Below are positions 50,760-60,387 of a DNA stretch of 64,000 nt, in pieces; position 1 is the first letter of the stretch; every line of letters begins with the position of its first letter. Made by a program: the position numbers and the translations under genes. This DNA comes from an uncultured Prevotellaceae bacterium (GTDB lineage: Bacteria; Bacteroidota; Bacteroidia; Bacteroidales; Muribaculaceae), in NCBI GenBank assembly GCA_900318345.1, contig ONKD01000018.1, positions 1-64,000 on the forward strand, read 5' to 3'. The notes beneath the pieces were generated by a model. That model had not been told where the DNA came from, made no database searches, and saw only the letters and a program-made list of their open reading frames with translations.

Positions 50760-53419
50760 AGAGTAATTCAAGAAATATCAAGCACGCCCTGTTGGCAGCC
50801 CTGGCTTTAGCCCTGTGCTGGCCGCTGGCGTCTAGCGCGCAGGAGATGCGCACGGTTAACGATACCATCTATAATCCAAAGATCGTCTTCAGCCATGCCC
50901 CCAACACCTATGAGATTGCGGGCATCCGCGTCGAGGGTGTGGACAACTATGACGAGAACATCATCATCGGTTACTCGGGCCTGTCCATTGGTCAGCGCAT
51001 CGAGATTCCCGGTGAGGAACTCAAGGCGACTGCTAAGCGCTTTTGGCGTCAGGGCCTGTTCTCCAAGGTGCAGATCGTTGTCGAGAAGATGTATCATGAC
51101 CAGGCCTGGCTGGTGTTCAACCTGCGTCAGCAGCCTCGCGTGTCCCAAGTGAACTATAACGGCGTGAAGAGCGGCGAGAAGAAGGACCTCATGGAGCGTC
51201 TTAACTTCCAGCAAGGTAGTCAAATGAGCCCCTACATCGCTGACCGCATCAAGGTCATTGTCGAGAGATACTTTGCTAACAAGGGTTTCGGCCAAGCGAC
51301 CTGCGAGGTCACTCAGGTGCCCGACTTGAGCAAGCAGAACGAGGTCATCGTCAATATCAATGTGGATAAGCACGAGAAAATCAAGGTTCACAAGATTTAC
51401 ATTGATGGCAACGAGGTGCTGAGCGACTCCAAACTCAAGCGCACCATGAAGAAGACCAACGAGAAGACCAACTTGTGGAAGATCTTCAGCCAAAAGAAGT
51501 TTGTCCAGAGCGATTATGAGGCCGACAAGCAATTAATCATTGACAAGTATAACGAGAAGGGCTACCGCGATGCCGTCATCGTGAGCGACAGCGTTGTCCC
51601 CTTTGACGAGAAGACGGTAGATGTCTATCTCAAGATTGACGAGGGCAAGCGCTATTACATCTCAGATATTGAGTGGGTGGGCAACACGGTTTATCCGTCG
51701 GTTTACCTGGATGAGGTGCTGGGCATCAAGAAAGGTGATGTGTATAACCAGAAACTGCTCAACAAGCGCACCCAGGAAGACGACGATGCTATCGCTAACC
51801 TGTATCTGAACAAGGGCTATCTGTTCTATCAGCTCGTGCCCATCGAGAAGAAAATCGAGGGTGACAGCATCCAGCTGGAGATGAGTATGTTTGAGGGTAA
51901 GCAGGCGCGCATTAACCGCGTGGTCATCAATGGTAACGACCGCTTGTATGAGAAAGTTGTCCGCCGCGAGCTGCGTGTGCGTCCCGGTGACCTGTTCTCC
52001 AAGGAGGACCTCATCCGCTCGATGCGTGAGATCGCTCAGATGGGCCATTTTGACCCTGAGAAGATTGACCCGCGTCCCGAGCCCAACCCCGACAACGGCA
52101 CCGTCGATATTATCCTCAACCTCGAGAGCAAGGCCAATGACCAAGTGGAATTGAGCGCCGGTTGGGGTCAGGCAGGTGTGATCATCAAGGCGGGCTTGAA
52201 GTTTACTAACTTCTCCCTGCAGAACCTGCTTCACCCGTCGTCCTACAAGGGGCTTATCCCCCAGGGCGAGGGCCAGACCCTGTCAATCAGCGCCCAGACC
52301 AACGCCAAGTACTACCAGGCCTACAGCATCTCGTTCCTTGATCCCTGGTTTGGTGGCAAGCGTCCCAATGCGTTGTCGGTATCGGCCTACTACAGCCGCC
52401 AGACGGGTATCAACTCATCCTACTATAACCAGTTGTACCAGAACGCGATGTACAACTACTATAACTCCTATTATGGTGGTTATGGTGCCTATGGTTACGG
52501 CGGTTACGGCTATGGCTCAAGCAATTACTATGAGAATGCCTATGACCCCAACAAGTACTTGCAGATGGCAAGCGTGTCGGTGGGATTTGGTACTCGCTTG
52601 AAGTGGCCCGACGATTATTTCCAGCTGTCAGCCACCTTTGGCTACCAGTGGTACAGCCTCAAGAACTGGGAATACCTTTATTATATGAAGAATGGTGTGT
52701 CTAACTCGTTGCTGCTGGGTGTGACCCTGGCCCGCAACAGTATTGACAACCCCTTGTATACCCGTCGAGGCAGCTCGTTCAGCCTGAGCTTCACGGCCAC
52801 CCCGCCCGCCAGCCTGTTTGGCAAGAAGAACTGGAAAGAGCTGAGCCAGAGCAATACCGAGCAGTCCAAGAAGGAACTCTACAAGTGGATCGAGTACTGG
52901 AAACTCAAGTTCCAGGCACGCACCTATACCCCGCTGACCGACCCCTACGGTCGCTGGACGCTGGTACTGATGACCCGTGCCGACATCGGTCTGCTGGGTA
53001 GCTGGAACAAGTACCTGAAGTCACCGTTCGAGACCTTCTATGTGGGTGGTGACGGTATGTCGGGTTCTTATACTTATGCTACCGAGACGATCGCCCTGCG
53101 CGGTTATGAGAATGGTGCCTTTACGCCTTACGGCTCTGAGGGTTATGCCTATGACCGCTTTGCCATCGAGCTGCACTTCCCGCTCATGCTTTCGCCCAGT
53201 GCCACCATCTATCCCCTCTTGTTTGTCGAGGGTGGTAACGCGTGGACCAACGTCAAGGACTTCAACCCGTTTGACATCAAGCGCTCGGCTGGTGTGGGTG
53301 CCCGCATCTTCCTGCCCATGATTGGTATGATGGGTATCGACTGGGGTTATGGTTTCGATACCGTCTTTGGCGAGAAGGGTGGCAGCAACTTCCACTTCGT
53401 GCTGGGACAGGAATTCTAG
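50756..53419 (+). CDS. bamA: BamA outer-membrane assembly factor with a Tyr/Gly-rich loop
   Basis: 887 residues: signal peptide (1-28), five POTRA domains (about 50-440; for example [20 protein letters not shown]) and a 16-strand barrel from about 445, ending in HFVLGQEF with the aromatic C-terminus. Residues about 555-600 (starting [20 protein letters not shown]) form a low-complexity Tyr/Gly stretch within what should be an extracellular loop, absent from E. coli BamA. BamA folds outer-membrane proteins; two Skp-like chaperones are encoded next to it. Confidence 0.93.
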   Translation: MKSNSRNIKHALLAALALALCWPLASSAQEMRTVNDTIYNPKIVFSHAPNTYEIAGIRVEGVDNYDENIIIGYSGLSIGQRIEIPGEELKATAKRFWRQGLFSKVQIVVEKMYHDQAWLVFNLRQQPRVSQVNYNGVKSGEKKDLMERLNFQQGSQMSPYIADRIKVIVERYFANKGFGQATCEVTQVPDLSKQNEVIVNINVDKHEKIKVHKIYIDGNEVLSDSKLKRTMKKTNEKTNLWKIFSQKKFVQSDYEADKQLIIDKYNEKGYRDAVIVSDSVVPFDEKTVDVYLKIDEGKRYYISDIEWVGNTVYPSVYLDEVLGIKKGDVYNQKLLNKRTQEDDDAIANLYLNKGYLFYQLVPIEKKIEGDSIQLEMSMFEGKQARINRVVINGNDRLYEKVVRRELRVRPGDLFSKEDLIRSMREIAQMGHFDPEKIDPRPEPNPDNGTVDIILNLESKANDQVELSAGWGQAGVIIKAGLKFTNFSLQNLLHPSSYKGLIPQGEGQTLSISAQTNAKYYQAYSISFLDPWFGGKRPNALSVSAYYSRQTGINSSYYNQLYQNAMYNYYNSYYGGYGAYGYGGYGYGSSNYYENAYDPNKYLQMASVSVGFGTRLKWPDDYFQLSATFGYQWYSLKNWEYLYYMKNGVSNSLLLGVTLARNSIDNPLYTRRGSSFSLSFTATPPASLFGKKNWKELSQSNTEQSKKELYKWIEYWKLKFQARTYTPLTDPYGRWTLVLMTRADIGLLGSWNKYLKSPFETFYVGGDGMSGSYTYATETIALRGYENGAFTPYGSEGYAYDRFAIELHFPLMLSPSATIYPLLFVEGGNAWTNVKDFNPFDIKRSAGVGARIFLPMIGMMGIDWGYGFDTVFGEKGGSNFHFVLGQEF

Positions 53420-53526
53420 AGGTGTTAACACAATTAAGTTAATTTTTCAACGTTATCAATAAACGATTTGCGGTTAGCGCAGTCTAAAAGTCGATTTTTT
53501 AACAAAACAATATTAGATAGAGAGAA

Positions 53527-54039
53527 ATGAAACGTATAGCTTTAATCGCAGTGGCGCTTGTTGCCGGCTTCATGGTCGCCAACGCGCAGAAGTTTGCTCT
53601 TGTTGACATGGAGTATGTGTTGAAGAACATTCCCGCCTATGAGATGGCTAACGAGCAACTGAACCAGGTGTCGCAACGCTGGCAGCGCGAGGTCGATGAA
53701 CTCAAGAAGGAGGCTGACACCATGTATAAGAACTACCAGGCCGACATGGTGTTCCTGACCGATGACCAGAAGAAGAAGAAAGAGGAAGAGATCACCGAGA
53801 AGGAGAAAGAGGCCCAGCAGTTGCAATACAAGTACTTTGGCCCGCAGGGCGAGCTGTTCAAGAAGCGCCAGTCGCTCATCAAGCCCATCCAGGACGATGT
53901 GTACAATGCCTGCAAGAAGGTGTGTGAGGAGCGCGGCTTCCAGGTCATCTTTGACCGTGCAAGTAGCCAGAGTATCATCTTTGCCTCGCCGCGCATCGAC
54001 GTGAGCAACGAGGTGCTCGAGAAGATGGGTTACAAGTAA
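53527..54039 (+). CDS. OmpH/Skp periplasmic chaperone, paralogue 1
   Basis: 170 residues with a signal peptide (1-20, cleavage at ANA|QK) and the OmpH pattern: KFALVDMEYVLKNIPAYE, a long charged coiled coil (ELKKEADTMYKNYQADMVFL … KKKKEEEITEKEKEAQQLQY) and a C-terminal strand pair (GFQVIFDRASSQSIIFA). Skp holds unfolded outer-membrane proteins in the periplasm for BamA. It lies 107 bp after bamA. Confidence 0.9.
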   Translation: MKRIALIAVALVAGFMVANAQKFALVDMEYVLKNIPAYEMANEQLNQVSQRWQREVDELKKEADTMYKNYQADMVFLTDDQKKKKEEEITEKEKEAQQLQYKYFGPQGELFKKRQSLIKPIQDDVYNACKKVCEERGFQVIFDRASSQSIIFASPRIDVSNEVLEKMGYK

Positions 54040-54041
54040 TT

Positions 54042-54064
54042 CAAGTTTCGGCTCCCGAAACTTG
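54042..54064 (+). terminator. Hairpin after the first ompH
   Basis: CAAGTTTCGG (54042-54051) pairs perfectly with 54055-54064 around a CTC loop. No T run follows; instead come GATTAGGGATTAGTGATTAG repeats. It may attenuate rather than stop transcription into the second ompH. Confidence 0.5.
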
Positions 54065-54161
54065 AAGATTAGGGATTAGTGATTAGTGAGATCTCTGGTC
54101 TTGAAATGAGAGAAAAAATAATATACTAGTATACTAACAAAGAAAATCAATTTTTTTAGAC

Positions 54162-54674
54162 ATGTTTAAAAGATTTATGCTCTTAGCCATCGCGGCTACC
54201 ACCATGTGCCTGTGTGCACAAGCTCAGAAATTCGGTTACGTGAACACCACCGAGATTTTCAACGTGATGCCTGACAAGGTTACCGCCGAGAATACCCTCA
54301 AGTCGGTGAGCGACAAATATGAGGCTGAGTTCAAGAACCTGCAGGACGCTTTCCAGAAGAAGATGAGCGACTATGAGGCTGCCGATAAGGATGCTTCTAC
54401 TCCCCAGGCTATCAAGGATCGCCACCAGCAGGAGTTGCAGGACGACTACATGAAGATCCAGAACTTCCAGCAGACCGCTTCTCAGGATCTGCAGCGTCAG
54501 CAGGATACCTTGCTCGCCCCCATCACGCAGAAACTGCAGAATGCCATCCAGGCTGTTGGTGCCGAGGGCGGTTACACCTTCATCTTTGACCAGGCAGCTG
54601 GTGCTATCCTCTACACGGGCACCAATGCCGAGGACGTGAGCGCCAAGGTGAAAACCAAATTGGGTATCAAGTAA
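54162..54674 (+). CDS. OmpH/Skp periplasmic chaperone, paralogue 2
   Basis: 170 residues, signal peptide (1-21), then KFGYVNTTEIFNVMPDKVTA, a helical arm with KNLQDAFQKKMSDYEAADKD and a C-terminal GGYTFIFDQAAGAILYTG. It is the same length as paralogue 1 but clearly diverged. The acidic, Gln-rich arm differs from the Lys/Glu-rich arm of paralogue 1, so client range may differ. Confidence 0.9.
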   Translation: MFKRFMLLAIAATTMCLCAQAQKFGYVNTTEIFNVMPDKVTAENTLKSVSDKYEAEFKNLQDAFQKKMSDYEAADKDASTPQAIKDRHQQELQDDYMKIQNFQQTASQDLQRQQDTLLAPITQKLQNAIQAVGAEGGYTFIFDQAAGAILYTGTNAEDVSAKVKTKLGIK

Positions 54675-54708
54675 TGTAAGACGACAGCTTTTAGCTGCTT
54701 GAAATAGG

Positions 54709-54750
54709 CTGCCGCCAGTGAGATTCTCCCTCGCTGGCGGCAGTTTAGTT
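54709..54750 (+). terminator. Terminator after the second ompH
   Basis: A 14-bp stem with one G-U pair (54709-54722 / 54730-54743, core CTGCCGCCAG) is followed by TTTAGTTT. Confidence 0.8.
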
Positions 54751-54914
54751 TAGGGGAGGGCTGGCCTTCAGCCTGCTCACTTTAACTGGCACTGGCAGTT
54801 TCAGTGTCTCTACTGGCTGATAAATCGGGAAATATTACTATATTTGCGGTCAAAGAAGCTATTAATCCAGCGCAAAGGCCACGTGCCGCGCCTTAAACCA
54901 TTTCACAACTCAAT

Positions 54915-56318
54915 ATGAACAGATACATTACACTTGCTCTGGCAATAGGCCTTGCCTTTGCCGGTTCAGCACAAAACCGTTCTCAGGGGGGTATCAGCCC
55001 CGACATGATGCGCCAGATTGTCGCCACCTCGGCAGCCAACCAAAACAAGGCCATAAGCAATGCCATGGCGACTAACTCCATCGATGACCTTGCCCGGAAC
55101 TACCGCAACAACAAAGTCACTGACACTTACTTCAGCATCGAGACGCCCAAACAATCGATTCACAACCAGCGACAGAGCGGGCGATGCTGGATGTACTCCA
55201 GTTTCAACGTGCTGCGCGCCAATTTCGCCCATCGCCACGGCGACTCCATTAACGTGGAGTTCTCTCACGACTACCTCTTCTTCTACGACCAGCTCGAGAA
55301 GGCCAACCTCATGCTGCAAGGCGTGATCGATTGCGCCGACAAGCCCATTGATGACACGCGTGTGCAGTTCTTCTTCCGCAATCCCATGAACGATGGCGGC
55401 ACCTTCTGCGGTGTGGCCGACCTTGCCGAGAAATACGGCCTCGTGCCCGTTGAGGCACAGCCTGAGACCTACTCGGCTGAACGCACCTCACGCATGAGCC
55501 AGCTCGTTGCGTCCAAGCTGCGCGAATACGGACTGGAGCTGCGCCAGATGGTCGCTGACAAAAAGAGCAAAAAAGCCATCAACCAGCGCAAGACCGAGAT
55601 GCTCGGCACCATCTACAACATGCTCTCGCTCACACTGGGCGAGCCCATCAAGTCGTTCACCTACGCCTTCCGTGACAAGGACGGCAAAGCAGTGGGCCAG
55701 GCACGCACCTACACCCCGCTGGAATTCTACCGCGAGACGGTGGGCGGACCCATCAACGGCACATTCATCATGGCGATGAATGATCCTCGCAGGGAATACT
55801 ACAAGACCTATGAAGTGGAATATGACCGCCACACCTATGACGGACACAACTGGCGCTACGTCAACTTGCCTATGGAGGACATCGCAGCCATGGCCATCGC
55901 CTCGTTGAAGGACTCCACCAAGCTCTATGCCAGCTTTGACGTGGGCAAACAGCTCAACCGTGACAACGGCTACCTCGCCCTCGACAACTTTGACTATGGC
56001 ACCCTGTTCGGAACCACATTCCCCATGGATAAGGCACGGCGCATTGCCACCTTTGACAGCGGTTCAACACACGCCATGACGCTCTGCGCCGTCGATCTTG
56101 ACGAGGATGGCAATCCCATCAAGTGGAAGGTGGAGAACTCATGGGGTGGCGACAGCGGACAAAAGGGATATATCATCATGACCAACGAGTGGTTCAACGA
56201 GTACTCCTTCCGCTTGGTTGTGGACAAGAAATATGTGCCGCAACACATCCTCAAGGCCGCCGAAACCAAGCCCGTGATGGTAATGCCCGAAGATCCCCTC
56301 TTCGGCACCGATGACTAA
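54915..56318 (+). CDS. pepC: Exported C1-type (bleomycin hydrolase-like) aminopeptidase
   Basis: 467 residues with a signal peptide (1-19). The papain-like active site is NQRQSGRCWMYSSFNVLR (Cys near residue 94), DSGSTHAMTLCAVDLD (His near 379) and WKVENSWG (Asn). It belongs to the PepC/bleomycin hydrolase family, usually cytoplasmic in Firmicutes and eukaryotes; a signal peptide is common in Bacteroidetes members, pointing to a periplasmic role in trimming peptides. It has its own terminator and sits between ompH paralogues 2 and 3. Confidence 0.88.
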   Translation: MNRYITLALAIGLAFAGSAQNRSQGGISPDMMRQIVATSAANQNKAISNAMATNSIDDLARNYRNNKVTDTYFSIETPKQSIHNQRQSGRCWMYSSFNVLRANFAHRHGDSINVEFSHDYLFFYDQLEKANLMLQGVIDCADKPIDDTRVQFFFRNPMNDGGTFCGVADLAEKYGLVPVEAQPETYSAERTSRMSQLVASKLREYGLELRQMVADKKSKKAINQRKTEMLGTIYNMLSLTLGEPIKSFTYAFRDKDGKAVGQARTYTPLEFYRETVGGPINGTFIMAMNDPRREYYKTYEVEYDRHTYDGHNWRYVNLPMEDIAAMAIASLKDSTKLYASFDVGKQLNRDNGYLALDNFDYGTLFGTTFPMDKARRIATFDSGSTHAMTLCAVDLDEDGNPIKWKVENSWGGDSGQKGYIIMTNEWFNEYSFRLVVDKKYVPQHILKAAETKPVMVMPEDPLFGTDD

Positions 56319-56341
56319 CAATCGACAGATAATTAGGAATT

Positions 56342-56380
56342 AAACTCCTGCCGTTAACCCTAGCGGCAGGAGTTTTTGCT
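56342..56380 (+). terminator. Terminator after pepC
   Basis: AAACTCCTGCCG (56342-56353) pairs with CGGCAGGAGTTT (56364-56375), followed by TT. Confidence 0.85.
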
Positions 56381-56400
56381 GTAATAACCCGTCATGTCCC

Positions 56401-56430
56401 TTGCTGATATTGGAAAAAAGACTACCTTTG
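56401..56430 (+). promoter_or_regulatory. Promoter of the third ompH gene
   Basis: TTGC (56401-56404), an 18-bp spacer and TACCTTTG (56423-56430). The start codon lies 40 bp downstream. Confidence 0.6.
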
Positions 56431-56469
56431 TGGCTATAATATATAATGTAATAGAAAAGAATAATAACG

Positions 56470-56973
56470 ATGAAGAGAATTCTCATGATTGCCCTGGCGC
56501 TGATGCCTCTCATGTTGATGGCTCAGGCCAAGATCGCTGTAGTGAACTCCCAGGAGTTGTTTAACCTCTTGCCCGAGAAGGCCACTGCCGAGGCACAGCT
56601 CAAGGCGCTGAGCGAGAAATACCATGCTGAGTATGAATTGCTGCGTGGGGAGTTTGACAAAAAGTATGCCGACTACCAGACGGTGGCTGCCGATGCCTCG
56701 ATGCCCGAGACCATCAAGGATCGCCGCATCCAGGAGTTGCAGGAGAGCGACAAGAAAATGCGTGATTTTGAGCGCCGTGCTGCCGATGACATCGCCGCCC
56801 AGCGCGAGGCTTTGACCAAACCCATTTCCGACAAGATCCAGGCCGCAATCCGCACCGCTGGCGAGCGGGGTGGCTATGACCTGGTGCTCGACACTGCCGT
56901 TACCCCCGTGGCCTATACCGGCCCCAACACCACCGACATCACTCCGATGGTCAAGACGCTGCTTGGGCTGTGA
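56470..56973 (+). CDS. OmpH/Skp periplasmic chaperone, paralogue 3
   Basis: 167 residues, signal peptide (1-18), KIAVVNSQELFNLLPEKATA, a helical arm with MPETIKDRRIQELQESDKKM and a C-terminal GGYDLVLDTAVTPVAYTG. It is closer to paralogue 2 than to paralogue 1 (shared TIKDR and IQELQ-type segments). Unlike the other two it has its own promoter and terminator, so it can be regulated apart from bamA. Confidence 0.9.
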   Translation: MKRILMIALALMPLMLMAQAKIAVVNSQELFNLLPEKATAEAQLKALSEKYHAEYELLRGEFDKKYADYQTVAADASMPETIKDRRIQELQESDKKMRDFERRAADDIAAQREALTKPISDKIQAAIRTAGERGGYDLVLDTAVTPVAYTGPNTTDITPMVKTLLGL

Positions 56974-57000
56974 TTCAAGAGTGACGTGTGATAAAATAAA

Positions 57001-57032
57001 AAACCTGTACTGCCAATCAGTACAGGTTTTTT
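57001..57032. terminator. Bidirectional terminator between ompH 3 and tRNA-His
   Basis: AAACCTGTACTG (57001-57012) pairs with 57018-57029 around CCAAT. There is an A run before it and a T run after it, so it can work on both strands. Confidence 0.88.
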
Positions 57033-57043
57033 ATTCACTTAGG

Positions 57044-57117
<74 letters not shown>

Positions 57118-57224
57118 CATATAAAGGCATTTTCTTTCAAACGCGGGTGCAAAGATAATACCATTTTTGATACCGTGCAAGAATATCGTGAAAAAAACTT
57201 AGATTTTTCTTTGATTATCGTTAA

Positions 57225-58421
57225 TTATCGGTCCACAATGGCTGCAGGAGCGTTGCGGTCACTGCCCTTGACAAACTCGCCCATCGAGAACACGCCGCGC
57301 AGGTTGATGTCGCTGTCAAACAGCAGGATATCGGCGTCCTTGCCACGTTGCAGCGAGCCCTTGCGGTCATAGATGCCCATGATGCGGGCGGGTGTCTCGC
57401 TGGCCATGCGCACGGCATCGTTCAGCGGGACGTTGACCACACGTGCCATCGTCTTGATGAGGCGATCCATGGTGGCAATGCTGCCGGCCAGGGCACTGCG
57501 GTCAGAGAGCTTGCACACGCCATCCTCGATGATGACGCGCGGGTCAAAGGCGTGCTCGCTGTCGCTGTCGGTCACGGCTAGCGCGTCGGTGCACAGGGCT
57601 GTGTGCTCCACACCCTTGATGTGGTAAACCAGATTGAGCAGGGTAGAGGGCACGTGGATGCCATCGGCAATCACCTCAACGGCCATATCCTCAAGCAGAT
57701 AGACGCTCTCGACGGTGCCGGCATGCTTAAATTCCCTCACGTTGTGGAAGCCAGGCATGCCGTTATAGAAATGGGTAGCCAGGGTGTAGCCGGCATCCCA
57801 TGCGGCCTTGATTTGGGGATACTCGGCAGCGGTGTGGCCGATGGCGGCGACGATGCCTTTGCCGGTGACATACTCGCCCATCTCGATGGCGCCAGGCAGT
57901 TCGGGTGCCGAGGACCATCGGCGCATGCAGTCAAAGTCCTCAACGATGTGGCGGTATTCGTTCGGGTCAGGAATGCGTATAACCTCAGGCATCTGTGCTC
58001 CGGCCTTGCTGGGATTGAAGTAAGGCCCCTCCATGTGCATGCCCATGATGGTGGATTTGGGATCCTGCATCAGGTCATCACATGTTTGGCAGGCCCGTTC
58101 CATCATGTCGATTGGCGAGGAGGAGAGTGTGGCATAGATGGCCGTTGTGCCGTGGCGCAGGTGGGTTTGAGCAGCTGTCTCAAAGGCCTCGTGGGTACAC
58201 TCTTGGAAATCACTGCCACCACCGCCATGACAATGCAGGTCAATGCCCCCAGGCACCACATGCATGCCCTGGGCATCAACGAGCTTATCCATGCCTTCCA
58301 GCTGGCGGCTGCTCTTGCTCACTTCCTTGATGCGGCAGTCCTCGATAATGACCGAACCGCCGTTGACCCAACCTTCGGGAGTGAGAACATGACCGTTATA
58401 AATCTGAGTCAACATTCCCAA
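57225..58421 (-). CDS. nagA: N-acetylglucosamine-6-phosphate deacetylase
   Basis: 398 residues of the amidohydrolase superfamily. Metal and catalytic motifs: PGGIDLHCHGGGGSDF (about 58-73), GMHMEGPYFNPSKAGAQ (Glu ligand, about 126-142), AIGHTAAEY (His), ATHFYNGMPGFH (His, about 215) and TDALAV (catalytic Asp). It removes the acetyl group from GlcNAc-6-P, feeding amino-sugar use or recycling. No nagB is adjacent. A -7 box TATATTTG is seen at 58449-58442 on the minus strand. Confidence 0.92.
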   Translation of the reverse strand: MGMLTQIYNGHVLTPEGWVNGGSVIIEDCRIKEVSKSSRQLEGMDKLVDAQGMHVVPGGIDLHCHGGGGSDFQECTHEAFETAAQTHLRHGTTAIYATLSSSPIDMMERACQTCDDLMQDPKSTIMGMHMEGPYFNPSKAGAQMPEVIRIPDPNEYRHIVEDFDCMRRWSSAPELPGAIEMGEYVTGKGIVAAIGHTAAEYPQIKAAWDAGYTLATHFYNGMPGFHNVREFKHAGTVESVYLLEDMAVEVIADGIHVPSTLLNLVYHIKGVEHTALCTDALAVTDSDSEHAFDPRVIIEDGVCKLSDRSALAGSIATMDRLIKTMARVVNVPLNDAVRMASETPARIMGIYDRKGSLQRGKDADILLFDSDINLRGVFSMGEFVKGSDRNAPAAIVDR

Positions 58422-58727
58422 TCTTTTTTATCCTTGAACTGCAAATATACATCGTTTTTTGATAAGTTGTATTGGGCTATTACATTTTTTTTGATTTCTT
58501 GACGTAAATTCAAGAAAATAGCTGGCTCTAGCGCCTTTTTTGCCACGTGACGAGGTTAGTTTTTGGTCTTGGTTTTTCGGGGGTTTGTCAACGTGTTTTG
58601 TCGATTGGTCACGAAGTGGCTGTTGGGCATTTTTTTATTTCAAAAATTGGCTTTTTCTTTGCAAGTGAATTAACAAGACGTTTAGTTCAGATTCATTATT
58701 CATTTCATAAAAAACACCACATTTAAG
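58422..58727. other. Divergent intergenic region, no gene
   Basis: A 306-bp AT-rich spacer between divergent nagA and the DUF4890 gene. Apart from the nagA -7 box (58442-58449) and a TTTCTTTG near 58655, which deviates from the consensus, nothing is evident. Confidence 0.5.
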
Positions 58728-59198
58728 ATGAAAAAGATTGTTTTAGTATTGATGATTGCCCTGATGGGCACGATTGTGACCAATGCACAGCCGCAACGCC
58801 GGCATGGTAACCCCGAACAGATGGTTAAGCAACGTGTTGAACGCATGGAGAAGGCCTTGAACCTGACCGAGGAGCAAAAAGCTGAGATCACCAAGATCTA
58901 CACCGCCGAGATGGAAACGATGGCTAAGGAGCGTCCCGCCAAGGCTGAGCAAGGACAGAGGCCTGACGAGGCCACGATGAAGGCGATGCGCGAGAAGATG
59001 AAAGCGCAGCACGAGGCCACCAGTGCCAAGGTTGAGGCCTTGCTGACTCCAGAACAGGCAGCTAAGTATGCCGAGCTCAAGCAGCATGAGGGCAAGCGCG
59101 GCCATGACAAGAAGCATGGCGGTCCCCGCCATGAGGGTGCTCGTCCCGAGCGCGGCCACGGCGGCTGCAACGGCTGTGACGGCTGCGGCAGCAAGTAG
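58728..59198 (+). CDS. Secreted DUF4890 (Spy/CpxP-like) protein with Cys/His-rich tail
   Basis: 156 residues: signal peptide (1-20), a helical core with two LTxxQ-type segments (LNLTEEQKAEITKIYTAEME, about 43-62; LLTPEQAAKYAELKQ, about 106-120) like those of the Spy/CpxP periplasmic chaperones, and a tail rich in His, Gly and Cys (HDKKHGGPRHEGARPERGHG then GCNGCDGCGSK). The tail suggests metal binding, but this is inference. It is monocistronic with a terminator. Confidence 0.75.
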   Translation: MKKIVLVLMIALMGTIVTNAQPQRRHGNPEQMVKQRVERMEKALNLTEEQKAEITKIYTAEMETMAKERPAKAEQGQRPDEATMKAMREKMKAQHEATSAKVEALLTPEQAAKYAELKQHEGKRGHDKKHGGPRHEGARPERGHGGCNGCDGCGSK

Positions 59199-59229
59199 TA
59201 AAGACGAGTAATCGCATGTGTGTGAATAG

Positions 59230-59275
59230 AGGGAGGGCCTTTCCTGATGGAAGGACCCTCTCGCCTTTTTATGCT
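59230..59275 (+). terminator. Terminator after the DUF4890 gene
   Basis: A G/C-rich imperfect stem (GAGGGAGGGCCTTTCC … GGAAGGACCCTCTC) followed by CGCCTTTTTAT. The rest of the gap to 59513 shows only a probable -7 box TATCTTTG near 59482. Confidence 0.7.
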
Positions 59276-59513
59276 GGTGGCCGATTCTAATGGGACCAAT
59301 AAGGCCAATAGGGGCTAGGGTGGCGGGTTCTTTAAGCTAACCACAATGGGTTAATAGTGGCCTTGTGGAGTGGGCTTGCTAGTGGTGGAAAAAGATTAGA
59401 AGATGTTAAAAAGGGGGCATTTTTACTTAAAAATGACCTATAGGGCTGCAAAAAATGCCGTGAAAATGAAAAAAAATGGTTATCTTTGCATTTATTATTG
59501 ATAAGAAAGCAAC

Positions 59514-60317
59514 ATGGAAGTAAAGAAAGTCCTATTTATATCGCAGGAGATCGCGCCATACGTGCCCGAGCGCCGCTTGTCACAGATTGGCCGCATCTTG
59601 CCTCAAGGCATTAAGGAGCAAGGTATTGAGGAGCGCACTTTTATGCCCAAGTACGGCATGATTGCCGAGCGCAGCAACCAGCTGCATGAGATGATCAGGC
59701 TGTCGGGCATGAATGTGATCATTGATGATACCGACCATCCGCTCATCATCAAGGTGGCGACCCTGCAACAAGCTCATTTCCAGGTTTATTTCATTTACAA
59801 CGAGGATTATTTTGCCAGCAATCGCATCGACGAGCTCGAGATGAACTGCTCGCCCCACGACAATGACGAGCGCAGCATGTTCTTTGTACGTGCCGTCATC
59901 GAGTCGATACGCAAGATGCGCTGGGTGCCCGACATCATTCAGTGCACGGGTTGGATCTCAGCGCTGGCACCGGTATATATCCGCACCCTCTATGGTGATG
60001 ACCCCTCGTTCCGCGACGCCAAGATTGTGACGGCGCTGTTCAACGAGCAGATCATGGCCCCGCTGGATGCCCGCATTGCCGAGAAAATCCACATGGACGG
60101 TGTCCCCAAGAATGCGCTCAAGCCCATTGCCGGCAAGGAGTTGACCTATGAGGGCCTGATGGCCTATTCGCTCAAGTATGCCGATGCTGTCATTGAGTGT
60201 GAGGCTGGTGTGAGCCCTGCTGTGCTTGAGGCTGCCGGCTCGTTGCCCAAGCTGCAGTTCATCGATGATGATGACGTGACGAAGGTAAAAGACTTCTACA
60301 CATCGCTGTTTGATTGA
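59514..60317 (+). CDS. Glycogen/starch synthase-like N-terminal domain protein
   Basis: 267 residues equal to the N-terminal Rossmann half of GT5 glycogen synthases (VLFISQEIAPYVPERRLSQI; PDIIQCTGWISALAPVYIRTL, about 142-162). The ADP-glucose loop KTGGL is absent and there is no second Rossmann domain, so ordinary glycosyltransfer is not possible. The family is widespread in Bacteroidetes and is typically followed by a DUF4270 gene, as here. It may be a regulatory or binding protein. Confidence 0.8.
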   Translation: MEVKKVLFISQEIAPYVPERRLSQIGRILPQGIKEQGIEERTFMPKYGMIAERSNQLHEMIRLSGMNVIIDDTDHPLIIKVATLQQAHFQVYFIYNEDYFASNRIDELEMNCSPHDNDERSMFFVRAVIESIRKMRWVPDIIQCTGWISALAPVYIRTLYGDDPSFRDAKIVTALFNEQIMAPLDARIAEKIHMDGVPKNALKPIAGKELTYEGLMAYSLKYADAVIECEAGVSPAVLEAAGSLPKLQFIDDDDVTKVKDFYTSLFD

Positions 60318-60387
60318 CGGTCATCGCCCGCTTGATAGGTATTTTTCTATATTCTTAAATCAATCAGTTTTTTATTATTTCAAGAAT

